A DNA stretch of 64,000 bases from Vibrio renipiscarius (GCF_000827885.1 NZ_JTKH01000006.1:744001-808000), one strand, 5' to 3'; counted from the stretch's first letter, positions 34,041-42,477 are shown. A program made the numbers and translations. The notes: generated by a model from the sequence alone, not told the origin.

Positions 34041-36041
34041 ATGTTGCAGTTTACCTCTCAAGAAATGGCGGCCATTCGTCGTCGTGCCAGCCAAGACATT
34101 ATTGAACAGATTATTGCTGACAATCAGGTGGTACTGAACTCTGAGACGCTTGTGCCGCCTGATGCGCGCGCGACATGGAACTTATATTACTTCTGCCCAA
34201 CTCATGGTGTGCGTTTGAATTGGGATAGAAATAAACCAACTGAACACGTTTGCCCAGTGGATAGTGAAGTTCTGACGGGTGAACCTTATGACGGTGCCTG
34301 GTGGCGTTGGCTTAATGGACTGAACTCAAAAGCATGTAATGACTTAGGCTTACTTTGGCAGATCACCGAAGAAAAACTGTATCTTGAAAAAGTGCGGGAG
34401 ATTTTGTTGGCTTATGCCGAGTACTATCCTGATTATCAAGAGCACGGTGGAATCCCATACAATGGGCCTGGTAAAGCCAATGCACAAACCTTGTGCGAGG
34501 CGAACTGCAATATCGATTTTGCTCGCGGCTATGATTTTATTAAAGATCAATTGAGCTTTGATGAACAAGCGTATATTGAACAACGCTTATTGCGTGAAGG
34601 CGCTCAATTTTTAATGCAGCATCGCGCTGATCAATTGCACAATCATGAAATGAAAATTTCCGCAACGATTGGAGTGATAGGGCTAATATTGAACGATCAA
34701 TCCCTCATCAACTTTGCGGTTAATACCCCTTATGGCCTCAAGTATCAGCTAGAGAACGGCGTAAAAGGCGAGGGGTTGTGGTTTGAAGGCTCAATCCACT
34801 ATCACTACTACGCATTACAAGCCCTGTTAAATTTTGAAAAAATGGCGTGCAAGACTGAGCATTCTCTGCAATCAGAGCCCAATTTTCACACGATGCTTGC
34901 GTTTCCTCTCAAGCTGTTAATGAATAATGGTGATTTTCCGCGTTTAAACGACTGTATTGCGGGACAAGAGAAGTTAACCCACAGCCATTTATTTGAGTTT
35001 GCCTATCGAGAGTTCAACGATCCATTATTTGCCTCGGCACTGCAAAATATTTATCAACGTTCGCCAAGAAACACTATTGATGCTCTGCTGTATGGTGTTG
35101 AGACGTTGCCAGGCGCAGAACAATTGCAGTGTCAGTCCATTCACGCTGAGCAATCGGGAGTGACGATCATGCACAATCGTCAGTATTCCAATATGCTCCT
35201 GGTAAAGCATTCTCCTTATGGGGGAGAGCATGATCACTACGATCGTTTAGGATTGATTATTAACCGCAATGGAAAAGAAATTCTGCCTGATCTCGGTACA
35301 ACAGGGTATGGAGCAGAGTTGCATTATGGCTACTATAAAAATACCGCAACGCACAATACGCTGGCCGTAAATCAACAAAATCAACCGCCAGCCAATCCTC
35401 AAGTGAACCAGTTTGTTGAAGCAAATGAGTATACATGGCTAGACACGCAGACCGATTGGTGTGGTGAGCAGCCAACAGTTGATAGCCATACGATTGTTCA
35501 GTGGGACGATGCGGCTTATAAAGATGTGGTGTTTCGGCGTCAAATTCTATGGTTAGGTGACGTGGCGATCGAGTTTGATACGGTAAAAAACCCACATCAG
35601 CAGCAGTTAGATCTTATTTGGCATATCCGAGGAGAGCATCACACCTTGTCTCAAGCGAAAAGCTGCGACAACCCTCTTGATGGGCCCTTAGCCAGAATGA
35701 CCGACAGCCATGAAATACCGTTGCACGAATCGATTGAATTAAGCTATGAAATTGAAGGACAAACAAATTTTAATCAGCAGATTTTAACCGACAGCAAAGC
35801 CACATTATTGCTAGGGTACGCCCCCGATAATCCGGCGACGAGCGAGTTGGCTTATACTCTTTTGCGTTGTAAAGACGCGATGCTTAAAACCACGGTTGTC
35901 CATAATTTAACGGAAAGTGATGATATACGCGTTATCGGGGTTGAATGGGGTTTTGATTCGATCAACTTTACGTTGCTAAGAAATGGATTAGCACGATCGG
36001 TTTATATTAACCAGCAAACGGGAGTTGTGTTGATTGATTAG
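34041..36041 (+). CDS. heparinase II/III-family polysaccharide lyase
   Basis: 666-residue protein with the two parts of the family: an alpha-toroid (about 40-350, WWRWLNGLN, IPYNGPGKANAQTLCEANCN) and a C-terminal anti-parallel beta-sheet heparinase II/III domain (about 360-660). SPYGGEHDHYDRLGLIINRNGK carries the conserved histidines near the active site. No signal peptide is present, so it should act on imported oligosaccharides in the cytoplasm. Together with uxaC, kduD and the isomerase it points to a glucuronate-containing substrate such as hyaluronate- or heparin-like oligomers, alginate or ulvan. The exact lyase family and substrate cannot be fixed by eye. Confidence 0.85.
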   Translation: MLQFTSQEMAAIRRRASQDIIEQIIADNQVVLNSETLVPPDARATWNLYYFCPTHGVRLNWDRNKPTEHVCPVDSEVLTGEPYDGAWWRWLNGLNSKACNDLGLLWQITEEKLYLEKVREILLAYAEYYPDYQEHGGIPYNGPGKANAQTLCEANCNIDFARGYDFIKDQLSFDEQAYIEQRLLREGAQFLMQHRADQLHNHEMKISATIGVIGLILNDQSLINFAVNTPYGLKYQLENGVKGEGLWFEGSIHYHYYALQALLNFEKMACKTEHSLQSEPNFHTMLAFPLKLLMNNGDFPRLNDCIAGQEKLTHSHLFEFAYREFNDPLFASALQNIYQRSPRNTIDALLYGVETLPGAEQLQCQSIHAEQSGVTIMHNRQYSNMLLVKHSPYGGEHDHYDRLGLIINRNGKEILPDLGTTGYGAELHYGYYKNTATHNTLAVNQQNQPPANPQVNQFVEANEYTWLDTQTDWCGEQPTVDSHTIVQWDDAAYKDVVFRRQILWLGDVAIEFDTVKNPHQQQLDLIWHIRGEHHTLSQAKSCDNPLDGPLARMTDSHEIPLHESIELSYEIEGQTNFNQQILTDSKATLLLGYAPDNPATSELAYTLLRCKDAMLKTTVVHNLTESDDIRVIGVEWGFDSINFTLLRNGLARSVYINQQTGVVLID

Positions 36042-36096
36042 CGACGTATCAGTCAAAGCAAGAGTCGCAAAGAGGTGTCGTTTATTCTAGTAAAAC

Positions 36097-36123
36097 AAAA
36101 GCCGACGCGAAGGTCGGCTTTTG
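36097..36123. terminator. bidirectional terminator
   Basis: AAAAGCCGAC-GCGAAG-GTCGGCTTTT lies between the lyase gene and the convergent RRM gene and is T-rich on both sides. Confidence 0.9.
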
Positions 36124-36166
36124 CTTATTTGCTGTTCAGACTGGGTTTGAGCAACGTGTACTTATA

Positions 36167-36406
36167 TTAGTTATTCGCTTCTTTAACGCGAATTTTGTTC
36201 TTAGCAATCTCTTTCAGATTGAGTTTGCTCAACGCCTCATTAGCTTCTTCTTCATCTGGCATTTCAACAAAAGCGAACCCTTTTGATTGGCCTGATGCTT
36301 GATCAAGAACCAGTGTACATTCACGTACATCACCAAATTGGCTAAAAAGTTTGCGAATTTCTTGCTCGGTAGTTACACGTGCGAGGTTGCGAACGAGTAA
36401 TTTCAT
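36167..36406 (-). CDS. RRM-type RNA-binding protein
   Basis: 79-residue single RNA-recognition-motif protein. RNP2 is LLVRNL (3-8) and RNP1 is SKGFAFVEM (about 41-49), with the aromatic residues for RNA stacking present. It is a small glycine-poor relative of cyanobacterial and gamma-proteobacterial Rbp proteins and is expected to bind single-stranded RNA. The start lacks a recognisable Shine-Dalgarno sequence, and the 5' leader contains a perfect 9-bp hairpin, so translational control is likely. It is monocistronic. Confidence 0.92.
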   Translation of the reverse strand: MKLLVRNLARVTTEQEIRKLFSQFGDVRECTLVLDQASGQSKGFAFVEMPDEEEANEALSKLNLKEIAKNKIRVKEANN

Positions 36407-36429
36407 AATAAATCGTCATATATGAGGAA

Positions 36430-36457
36430 GGTGGGTAGATTGTACAGGCTACCCACC
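36430..36457 (-). promoter_or_regulatory. 5' leader hairpin of the RRM gene
   Basis: GGTGGGTAG and CTACCCACC form a perfect 9-bp G/C-rich stem with a 10-nt loop, ending 23 nt upstream of the RRM start codon. A second inverted repeat, GTGTCATC (36475-36482) with GATGACAC (36498-36505), lies just above it. Neither is followed by a T-run on the minus strand. Confidence 0.65.
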
Positions 36458-36574
36458 AAAAACCAAGACAATTAGTGTCATCGAGACCGCGATGAAGGAT
36501 GACACGATCGTTTTGCCGAATAAACGATCAAAGCATGATGAACTTGAATTCACCCGCGATGCTCGCAAGATAGC

Positions 36575-37912
36575 TTAAGTGGTGTAATCTCGAGTGTTTT
36601 GATGTTTGTTGTGAATGGTCACTCGATTACGTCCTTCTCGCTTAGATTGATAGAGCGCATGGTCAGCAAGTTTGTAGGCTTCGCAAAATTCATCGTTATA
36701 TAACGCAACGCCGCCAACAGAAATGGTGACATCAATATTTGCGATGGGTTTGTGGGCGACATGTTCACGAATCCGTTCGGCTTTAGTATGAAGCATCTCA
36801 TCATTCATCTCTTTAAATAACACCACAAACTCTTCGCCACCCCAGCGTATGGCAATATCATCCGATCGAATTTGGCTTGCGATACGGCGTGTGATTTCGG
36901 TGATCACTTCGTCACCCACTTTATACCCATAATTATCATTAATCATTTTGAAAAAATCGATATCGATAATCAGCATAGAAAAGTTCGATACTTTTTTTAA
37001 ACGAGGCTCGTAAAAATCACGGCGATAGAAGCCCGTCATTTTGTCGCGTTTAATATGCACCTGACGCTTCTTAAACACGATCATCGAAAGGTAGGCGAAT
37101 AAAGAGATAAAGAGTGACGGAATGAGAGTTAACTTGAAAATATCCAAAAATCTAAAACCAATCGTTATTGGTTCGGCATCCGAACAGGGAATAACAACTT
37201 GATGTTGATAAGCGGCCCATCCATGTTGAGTCGTCGCAACAGTCCAATGATCTTTATTGAATGTGTTAATCATTTGGTGGATAAAGTTTTCTCTGATATC
37301 AATCGCGAGCAACGCATCTAACATTCTATTGTTATAAATAGGGTAGTAAACCGTGCGAATCAATTGATCGGTACCTTCTTCTATATATGGCTCAGAGAGT
37401 TTGATATTACAGCTATAGAACTGATCAAATGTATTTTCTAAGCCTTCAAGCTTAACGATGCGTTGTATCACATCATTGGGTTTGTATGAGTGATAGCGTT
37501 TTTTGTATTCCGCACGTAACGGTGAAAAATGGCTGTAGTGTGCTGGATTTTCAAAAATAGCAATGGTCCAAATATTATCTTGAACCATCGGAGCCAATTC
37601 TGTTCGTAGTTTGCTCATGCCGTGGGAGAGAATTTTCACCTCTCCGCGGCGAATGACCATGATGTCGACACCGTTTTTCTCGTAGATTCCTTTCTCTAAA
37701 GTGATGCTGGTGGTGTTGTTATAATATTGAGCGAAGCGTCGGCTTAGCGAATAGATCTGATTAAAATCATTGATGATGCTTTTAGATAATCGATTGATTT
37801 GAAAAGAATTAAACATGGCGTATGACAAGCTAACAATAACTAAAACTAGTATTGATAATTGCAGTATCGGTACGATATGCCTTTGGTATGAGCGAAAAAA
37901 GGGCTGATGCAT
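36575..37912 (-). CDS. membrane diguanylate cyclase with periplasmic sensor
   Basis: 445-residue protein. Membrane helices at about 15-35 and 260-280 enclose a periplasmic sensor of about 220 residues. A C-terminal GGDEF domain (about 290-440) follows, with signature RWGGEEF. The I-site RSDD is five residues before the signature, so product inhibition is expected. DIDFFKMINDNYGYKVGD is the metal-binding segment. The sensor resembles phosphodiesterase-type periplasmic domains only loosely, and the ligand is unknown. Upstream at 37942-37947 (minus) lies a TATAAT -10 element. Confidence 0.88.
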   Translation of the reverse strand: MHQPFFRSYQRHIVPILQLSILVLVIVSLSYAMFNSFQINRLSKSIINDFNQIYSLSRRFAQYYNNTTSITLEKGIYEKNGVDIMVIRRGEVKILSHGMSKLRTELAPMVQDNIWTIAIFENPAHYSHFSPLRAEYKKRYHSYKPNDVIQRIVKLEGLENTFDQFYSCNIKLSEPYIEEGTDQLIRTVYYPIYNNRMLDALLAIDIRENFIHQMINTFNKDHWTVATTQHGWAAYQHQVVIPCSDAEPITIGFRFLDIFKLTLIPSLFISLFAYLSMIVFKKRQVHIKRDKMTGFYRRDFYEPRLKKVSNFSMLIIDIDFFKMINDNYGYKVGDEVITEITRRIASQIRSDDIAIRWGGEEFVVLFKEMNDEMLHTKAERIREHVAHKPIANIDVTISVGGVALYNDEFCEAYKLADHALYQSKREGRNRVTIHNKHQNTRDYTT

Positions 37913-38289
37913 TTTGGTTTTTTTATTTTATTGTTTCTCCAATTATACAACCTAATTGGTATAGAACGAATGGTTAATTTTTAAAGGATGATGCTTAGTC
38001 TTCACAGAATGTGATGATACTCCTTACACCGAACCATGTGTTTGCCAATAGGCTCGTGAAGCATTTAACGTGAAATCGTCCGTTATTGTTCAATAAGAGA
38101 GTTATGTCGCTCTTTTTAATTTATATTCGATCTATGTTGGCCATAAATAGCAAAGCTATGCGACCATCCTCAAATCTGTTCTTTCCATAGGCCGATAAAG
38201 TGGACACTCTATTTGTATGGTATGTAACGATAGAACCTATTTACAGGGCGCTGAGCACATGACTAAATTAAAAATGAAGAGATAATGTG
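37913..38289. other. intergenic region between a cyclase gene and an acetyltransferase gene
   Basis: 377 bp between divergent genes. The cyclase side has a TATAAT-type -10 (complement at 37942-37947) inside the small dyad CCAATTA-N7-TAATTGG (37939-37959). AAGAG-N10-CTCTT followed by T residues near 38094 resembles a weak terminator. No gene or known RNA was recognised. Confidence 0.4.
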
Positions 38290-38898
38290 ATGGACATAGA
38301 AAACAAAATACACAATAAAGAAGTCTACTATTGTGATAGCGATGAATTAGCCGCTAAGCAAATTAAATGCTTAGATGTACTTTATGATTTTAATCATACG
38401 CGCCCGACAGAAATGGCCAAGCGTCAATCTATTATGAAGTCGTTATTTGCAGAAATGGGCGAAAATTGCTACATCGAACCGCCATTACGCGCGAACTGGG
38501 GCATTCACACGCATTTAGGTAAGCACGTATACGCAAATTTTAATCTAACGTTAGTTGACGATACGCATATTTACATCGGTGATTACGTCATGATTGGCCC
38601 TAATGTCACTATCGCAACAGCAGGGCACCCGATTAATCCAGAATTGAGAAAAAAAATCGCACAGTTTAACGTTCCCGTTCGTATTGAAAACAATGTTTGG
38701 ATAGGGGCGAATTCGGTGATTTTACCTGGTGTCACGGTTGGTGAAAATTCAGTCATTGGTGCGGGGAGTATCGTGACCAAAGACATCCCTGCAAATGTTG
38801 TTGCAGTAGGGAACCCATGTCGAGTATTGCGTCCCATAGGAGAGCATGACAAAGAATACTATTATCAGGACATGAAACTTGATGAGGCGTTATTGTAA
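38290..38898 (+). CDS. sugar O-acetyltransferase (LacA/Maa/NodL type)
   Basis: 202-residue acetyl-CoA-dependent O-acetyltransferase of the left-handed beta-helix (hexapeptide) class. A short N-terminal helical lead (about 1-60, KCLDVLYDFNHTRPTE) is the Mac domain found in maltose and galactoside acetyltransferases. Hexapeptide repeats (GDYVMIGPNVTIATAGH and NNVWIGANSVILPGVTVGE) follow. The catalytic histidine lies in ATAGHPI. It is monocistronic and is not obviously tied to the syp locus, which has its own acetyltransferase. A GTG precedes this ATG by one codon; the ATG is chosen. Confidence 0.88.
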   Translation: MDIENKIHNKEVYYCDSDELAAKQIKCLDVLYDFNHTRPTEMAKRQSIMKSLFAEMGENCYIEPPLRANWGIHTHLGKHVYANFNLTLVDDTHIYIGDYVMIGPNVTIATAGHPINPELRKKIAQFNVPVRIENNVWIGANSVILPGVTVGENSVIGAGSIVTKDIPANVVAVGNPCRVLRPIGEHDKEYYYQDMKLDEALL

Positions 38899-38938
38899 TT
38901 GAGGAAATGCATCCACGGGTTGTGGTGCTATAGATACA

Positions 38939-38970
38939 ACAAAGCCCGCTAAAAAGCGGGCTTTGTGTTT
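38939..38970. terminator. bidirectional terminator between the acetyltransferase and tRNA genes
   Basis: ACAAAGCCCGCT-AAAA-AGCGGGCTTTGT forms a perfect 12-bp stem, 41 bp after the acetyltransferase stop and 22 bp past the tRNA 3' end. It can serve both transcripts. Confidence 0.88.
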
Positions 38971-38987
38971 GTTCATAAGAACGAATA

Positions 38988-39064
38988 TGGTGGACCCGGG
39001 CGAACTCGAATCGCCGACCCCCGCCATGTCAAGGCGGTACTCTAACCAACTGAGCTACGGGTCC
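38988..39064 (-). tRNA. tRNA-Val (GAC)
   Basis: 77 nt including encoded CCA. The acceptor stem is GGACCCG paired with CGGGTCC and discriminator A. The D arm is AGCTCAGTTGG. The anticodon stem CCGCC/GGCGG holds loop TTGACAT, so the anticodon is GAC (valine codons GUC/GUU). The T arm contains TTCGA. Second in a two-tRNA transcript. Confidence 0.95.
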
Positions 39065-39110
39065 AGATTGTTCTCTGCATGGCTATTTGAATAACAATGC
39101 AATTCAGGAA

Positions 39111-39187
39111 TGGTGCGTCCAGGCAGACTCGAACTGCCGACCCCCGCCATGTCAAGGCGGTACTCTAACCAACTGAGCTATGGACGC
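39111..39187 (-). tRNA. tRNA-Val (GAC)
   Basis: 77 nt including encoded CCA, with acceptor stem GCGTCCA paired with TGGACGC. D and anticodon arms are identical to the neighbouring tRNA-Val, and only acceptor and T stems differ. Anticodon GAC. It is transcribed first; the spacer to the next tRNA is 46 nt. Confidence 0.95.
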
Positions 39188-39207
39188 ATTCCCGTGGAAC
39201 GAGATGG

Positions 39208-39236
39208 ATATTACCCACTGTTTTCGGGTCGTGCAA
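39208..39236 (-). promoter_or_regulatory. promoter of the tRNA-Val pair
   Basis: TTGCAC (-35) and TAATAT (-10) are separated by exactly 17 bp, and the -10 lies 20 bp upstream of the first tRNA base. This fits a sigma-70 promoter with a short 5' leader. Confidence 0.75.
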
Positions 39237-39326
39237 GATTAATTTCGAGTAAATTGAACTGTTTGGATGACTTGTGTGCGAATTGATCGAAATTCATTCT
39301 AAGTGGAAAAATAAAACGTGCGCTAT

Positions 39327-39362
39327 GTCACGTAATACTTTGAGGCCCAAGCATTACGTGAC
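39327..39362. repeat. 10-bp perfect inverted repeat after sypR
   Basis: GTCACGTAAT (39327-39336) and ATTACGTGAC (39353-39362) with a 16-nt centre lie 25 bp after the sypR stop. A T-run does not directly follow on the minus strand. It may mark the end of the syp transcript or be a binding site for an unknown protein. Confidence 0.6.
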
Positions 39363-39386
39363 GAAAATGAGATTAATCGTCGAGTT

Positions 39387-40025
39387 TTATTGGCCCCTGC
39401 CATTAAACATGACGACCACCGTGCTTAACATAATGCTGCTATCCATCATTAACCAAGATTTAGTCGAGTGCAGTGACAGGGCGTAGCTGTGGTCAAATCC
39501 CACTTTTCTTCGTACATCGTCAAGACAGGTATCATAACCTTGATTGACTTGCGCCAGTCCGGTGATTCCAGGCATAACGCCATAGGTTCTATCAGCAAAA
39601 TAGGGAATGGCGTTTTCAAGTTCGTTATAAAACGTCGGGCGCTCTGGGCGTGGCCCAATTAATGACATTTCGCCTTTAAGCACATTCATTAACTGGGGGA
39701 TTTCATCTAAACGTGTTTTGCGTAAGAAATGCCCAACGGGTGTGATTCGCGGGTCGTTTTTCGTCGCCCAGACAGCGCCAGAGCGTGACTCTGCATCTTG
39801 GTACATCGTCCGAAATTTAATAATGTTAAAGAGTGTCATTTTATCTGGCGTTGATTTGCCGACACGAAGTTGGTGATAAAAAACAGGTCCGGGTGACGTT
39901 ATTTTGATCGCAATAGCGATGAGCGGTAAAACGGGCGAAAGAATGCAGATGGCAAATACAGTGGCAAGTAAATCAAAGCAGCGCTTTGCAATCCATGTTG
40001 ATGAGTGAGTAGGGATGTGTGGCAT
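39387..40025 (-). CDS. sypR: SypR-like undecaprenyl-phosphate sugar phosphotransferase
   Basis: 212-residue polyprenyl glycosylphosphotransferase, which loads the first sugar-1-phosphate onto undecaprenyl phosphate to start the polysaccharide repeat unit. An N-terminal membrane hairpin (about 15-38) is followed by the catalytic bacterial sugar transferase domain, with FRTMYQDAESRSG, TRLDEIPQLMNVLKGEMSLIGPRP and GITGLAQV. The frame is open to 40058, but the ATG at 40025 has AAGGAG 6 nt upstream, placed right after the sypQ stop. It is the last gene of the syp cluster. It lacks the large N-terminal membrane domain of WbaP/WcaJ-type enzymes. Confidence 0.9.
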   Translation of the reverse strand: MPHIPTHSSTWIAKRCFDLLATVFAICILSPVLPLIAIAIKITSPGPVFYHQLRVGKSTPDKMTLFNIIKFRTMYQDAESRSGAVWATKNDPRITPVGHFLRKTRLDEIPQLMNVLKGEMSLIGPRPERPTFYNELENAIPYFADRTYGVMPGITGLAQVNQGYDTCLDDVRRKVGFDHSYALSLHSTKSWLMMDSSIMLSTVVVMFNGRGQ

Positions 40026-40035
40026 AACGAGCTCC

Positions 40036-41223
40036 TTAAACCTTTTTCCAATGGCCATTTTCTATGCCGGCGATATAACGCAAACCACCATAAAAATTAG
40101 CAATGTGTCCAGTAACAAAATAAGAAAGGAATCGGCAATAGCGATTTGATAGCGATCGCGGGAATACCATGCTGAGTCCGGCAAGACCGTAGATAAACAG
40201 TTGTAGACCCAGCGCAAGGGCAAAAAATACGTGATTCGCTAATATTGCTGAGGATATGAAGCAAAAAATCATCAAATAGGGCGTCAGCAAACGCAACCCT
40301 TTACCGGAAGCAAAAGCAAAGGCGACGGCTCGGTAGCGAGGTAAGAAGAGGTCGGCGAGTTGAATCGCTTGCTGCATGTTTCCGGCAGAAATTCGAATCC
40401 GACGCTGGTAGTCCTGATTGCTATTACTGTTTTCTTGTTCTATCGCCATGACATTTGGTTCGTAAATCGCTTTGTAACCACGGCGAACAATCGCCATGGG
40501 AAGAATGAAGTCATCGTTAATTGTATTGTTTGCAAGTGGCTGAAATAAGTGGGTGCGAAAGAGATAAAACGCGCCGTGAGCGCCTATATTGGCCCCTAAA
40601 TGCGCCTCGCCAAGCTGGACCATGCTCTGATAGCGCCAGTATTTTTCTTCTGCGAGATTCGCCTCACTAAAATTGCCTAATTGATATTGGCTGTTCAGTA
40701 CTCCGATACGGGCATCATGAAAGTGGTGGTCTGCCAATAGCAAAGCATCGATGGATATTAATGCCGAAACATCGCTTAGGGCTGTTATGTCGCTCGAAAT
40801 GGTCGGCATTAAGTGATTAATGATGGCAACTTTGCCGCGATTTTCGGTGAAGTTGAATATCTCAAAGTGTGTTTCACTGCATATTGCTTCTTGTATGGTG
40901 TCTTCAGCAATGGAGACGGTATCATCAGTGCATCCATCGCAGGCGATGATCACATTGTAGCGATCGCGTGGATAGTCTAAGCAAGCCAGGTTGCGAATTT
41001 TATCTGCAATCCATTCTTGTTCGTTATAGGCAGGGATGACAATCGTGATCGACGCTCGCGCTCGATCGGCACGGCAGCTTTGGTAGTGTCGCAACGGCCC
41101 TTTAAAGGCGTCGACTTGCTTGGATTTTGCTAGCCAGTTGAGTAGCAGTGGATAACCCAAGTGATGATAAACAATCAGTGCGCCGCTGATAAAAAAAAGC
41201 GTAATTAGTACAAGTTCGATCAT
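40036..41223 (-). CDS. sypQ: SypQ-like membrane glycosyltransferase (GT2)
   Basis: 395-residue GT2-family enzyme with membrane helices at both ends. The N-terminus (MIELVLITLFFISGALIVYHHLGYPLLL) is followed by a catalytic domain (about 50-280) starting VIPAYNEQEWI, with SDVSA as the DxD-like site. A QRRIR element resembles the QxxRW product-binding motif, and further helices run from 300 to the end. The layout resembles processive poly-N-acetylglucosamine synthases of the PgaC/IcaA type. The start at 41223 follows directly on the sypP stop (TAATATG) with GGGGA upstream; the longer frame overlaps sypP and lacks support. Confidence 0.88.
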   Translation of the reverse strand: MIELVLITLFFISGALIVYHHLGYPLLLNWLAKSKQVDAFKGPLRHYQSCRADRARASITIVIPAYNEQEWIADKIRNLACLDYPRDRYNVIIACDGCTDDTVSIAEDTIQEAICSETHFEIFNFTENRGKVAIINHLMPTISSDITALSDVSALISIDALLLADHHFHDARIGVLNSQYQLGNFSEANLAEEKYWRYQSMVQLGEAHLGANIGAHGAFYLFRTHLFQPLANNTINDDFILPMAIVRRGYKAIYEPNVMAIEQENSNSNQDYQRRIRISAGNMQQAIQLADLFLPRYRAVAFAFASGKGLRLLTPYLMIFCFISSAILANHVFFALALGLQLFIYGLAGLSMVFPRSLSNRYCRFLSYFVTGHIANFYGGLRYIAGIENGHWKKV

Positions 41224-41224
41224 A

Positions 41225-42355
41225 TTAGGTATTCCCCAAAGAAAGACGTTGATAAGCGTGAAGCATGTGATGAATGTCGTTGTTTTTAACAACAAATGAA
41301 CGAGGGTTCTGTGGTTTCGCTTGTGCCAAAATAGAATAGATTTGATCCGCTATCGCTTGAGCATTCTCAGCGTTAAAGAGCCCGCCAGTGTTTGGGCAAA
41401 TGGTCTCTTTAACGGCGCCAACATCGCTTGCAATTGTCGCGGTGCCGCAGGCTTGTGCTTCTAGCGTCGCGAGTGGGAAGCCTTCGTGTCGAGAAGGGAG
41501 ACAAAATACATCCAGAGATTGATAAAACGTGGGCATATCATCCACTAAACCCAACCATATGATCCGGTTCTCTACACCGAGATCTTTACTCAGTTGTTTT
41601 AGATCTTTTTCTTGCGAACCAATGCCGGCAATCGCCAAGTTAAAGGTGCGTGGCAGCAGTGCCAACGCGCGGATCATCACATCGTGTCCTTTTACTTTTT
41701 CCAACCGACCCGCACTACCAATGAGCATGGCTCCTAATGGGAGATCGAGTTGCTGTCGTGCTTGTTTCTGATTGCCTGAATGAAAGCGACGGCAGTCGAT
41801 ACCATTTTTGATGACGGTGATATCACGGTAATCAAATACACGCTTTAAGTTCATGCTTACTTCGTCAGCGTCGGCAACCAACCGTGGCTGAGTCAACATA
41901 AGCAAAAAGCGTTGTAGCCAAGCATGCTTGGGGGTATCGAAATGCCACGCGTCGTGTTCGGTATGAATGTGCTGTGCTTGCTGAGAAGATTTCGCCGCAA
42001 TACCGGCATATAACAGTGGGCCAATATGATGAGTGTGAATCACATCGGGCTTGATCAGAAGGAAAAGTCTGCGCAACTTTTGGATAGTCGCAAGATGAAA
42101 TTGGCGAGGCTTGTTGAGAAAAATAATGTGCTGCTCGAAGTCTTGCAGTTTGGGCCATTGCTTGATTGAGTCTTCGCGTTCACCTTCCAGCGCGATGATC
42201 AGGACGCGCTGTTGAGCATGACGACAACGCAACATTTCTAATACCATCGACTCGATGCCTCCTGGCGTAAGGTGTTGAACAACATGAATAATCAGTTGAA
42301 CCTTACTTGGCTTGGTCGGCGCTGTTTTTTCATTGGCTTCATTATCAAATGTCAT
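41225..42355 (-). CDS. sypP: SypP-like glycosyltransferase (GT4)
   Basis: 376-residue GT-B fold glycosyltransferase. The N-terminal acceptor domain contains LTPGGIESMVLEML; the donor domain has SAGRLEKVKGHDVMIRAL and HEGFPLATLEAQACGT, the usual nucleotide-sugar loop. It adds a sugar to the lipid-linked repeat unit. The frame extends to an ATG at 42370, but 42355 is preferred: AGGAA lies 8 nt upstream, and the leader from the sigma-54 promoter would then be about 23 nt, matching the other three syp promoters. First gene of the sypPQR transcription unit. Confidence 0.9.
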   Translation of the reverse strand: MTFDNEANEKTAPTKPSKVQLIIHVVQHLTPGGIESMVLEMLRCRHAQQRVLIIALEGEREDSIKQWPKLQDFEQHIIFLNKPRQFHLATIQKLRRLFLLIKPDVIHTHHIGPLLYAGIAAKSSQQAQHIHTEHDAWHFDTPKHAWLQRFLLMLTQPRLVADADEVSMNLKRVFDYRDITVIKNGIDCRRFHSGNQKQARQQLDLPLGAMLIGSAGRLEKVKGHDVMIRALALLPRTFNLAIAGIGSQEKDLKQLSKDLGVENRIIWLGLVDDMPTFYQSLDVFCLPSRHEGFPLATLEAQACGTATIASDVGAVKETICPNTGGLFNAENAQAIADQIYSILAQAKPQNPRSFVVKNNDIHHMLHAYQRLSLGNT

Positions 42356-42387
42356 GACTGGATTCCTCATGGGTGATAACTAGAGGT

Positions 42388-42403
42388 TGCACCTTACGTG
42401 CCA
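42388..42403 (-). promoter_or_regulatory. sigma-54 promoter of sypP
   Basis: TGGCACGTAAGGTGCA matches the -24/-12 consensus TGGCAC-N5-TTGC at all but one position, with GG and GC dinucleotides at the correct 10-bp spacing. It lies 33 bp upstream of the sypP ATG. Confidence 0.85.
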
Positions 42404-42462
42404 AGAAAATAGCTATTAAAATTCAATGGCTTATATTTTCATTCTGTTGATTGGTGCAATGT

Positions 42463-42477
42463 TTTTTATTTTGAGAA
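42463..42477 (-). promoter_or_regulatory. TTCTCA element upstream of sypP
   Basis: TTCTCAAAATAAAAA lies 60-74 bp upstream of the -24 element. It keeps the TTCTCA half of the SypG enhancer motif (TTCTCA-N3-TGC, as I remember the published form) but has TAA in place of TGC. Confidence 0.6.

Noticed and set aside
38988..39187. tRNA-Val genes as an integration site for a mobile element
   Set aside because: No integrase frame and no direct repeat of a tRNA 3' end was found nearby; the adjacent syp locus has a core-like organisation.
39274..39486. 70-residue plus-strand open frame after the tRNA genes
   Set aside because: It overlaps the sypR 3' end antisense, contains the 10-bp dyad and has no ribosome site.
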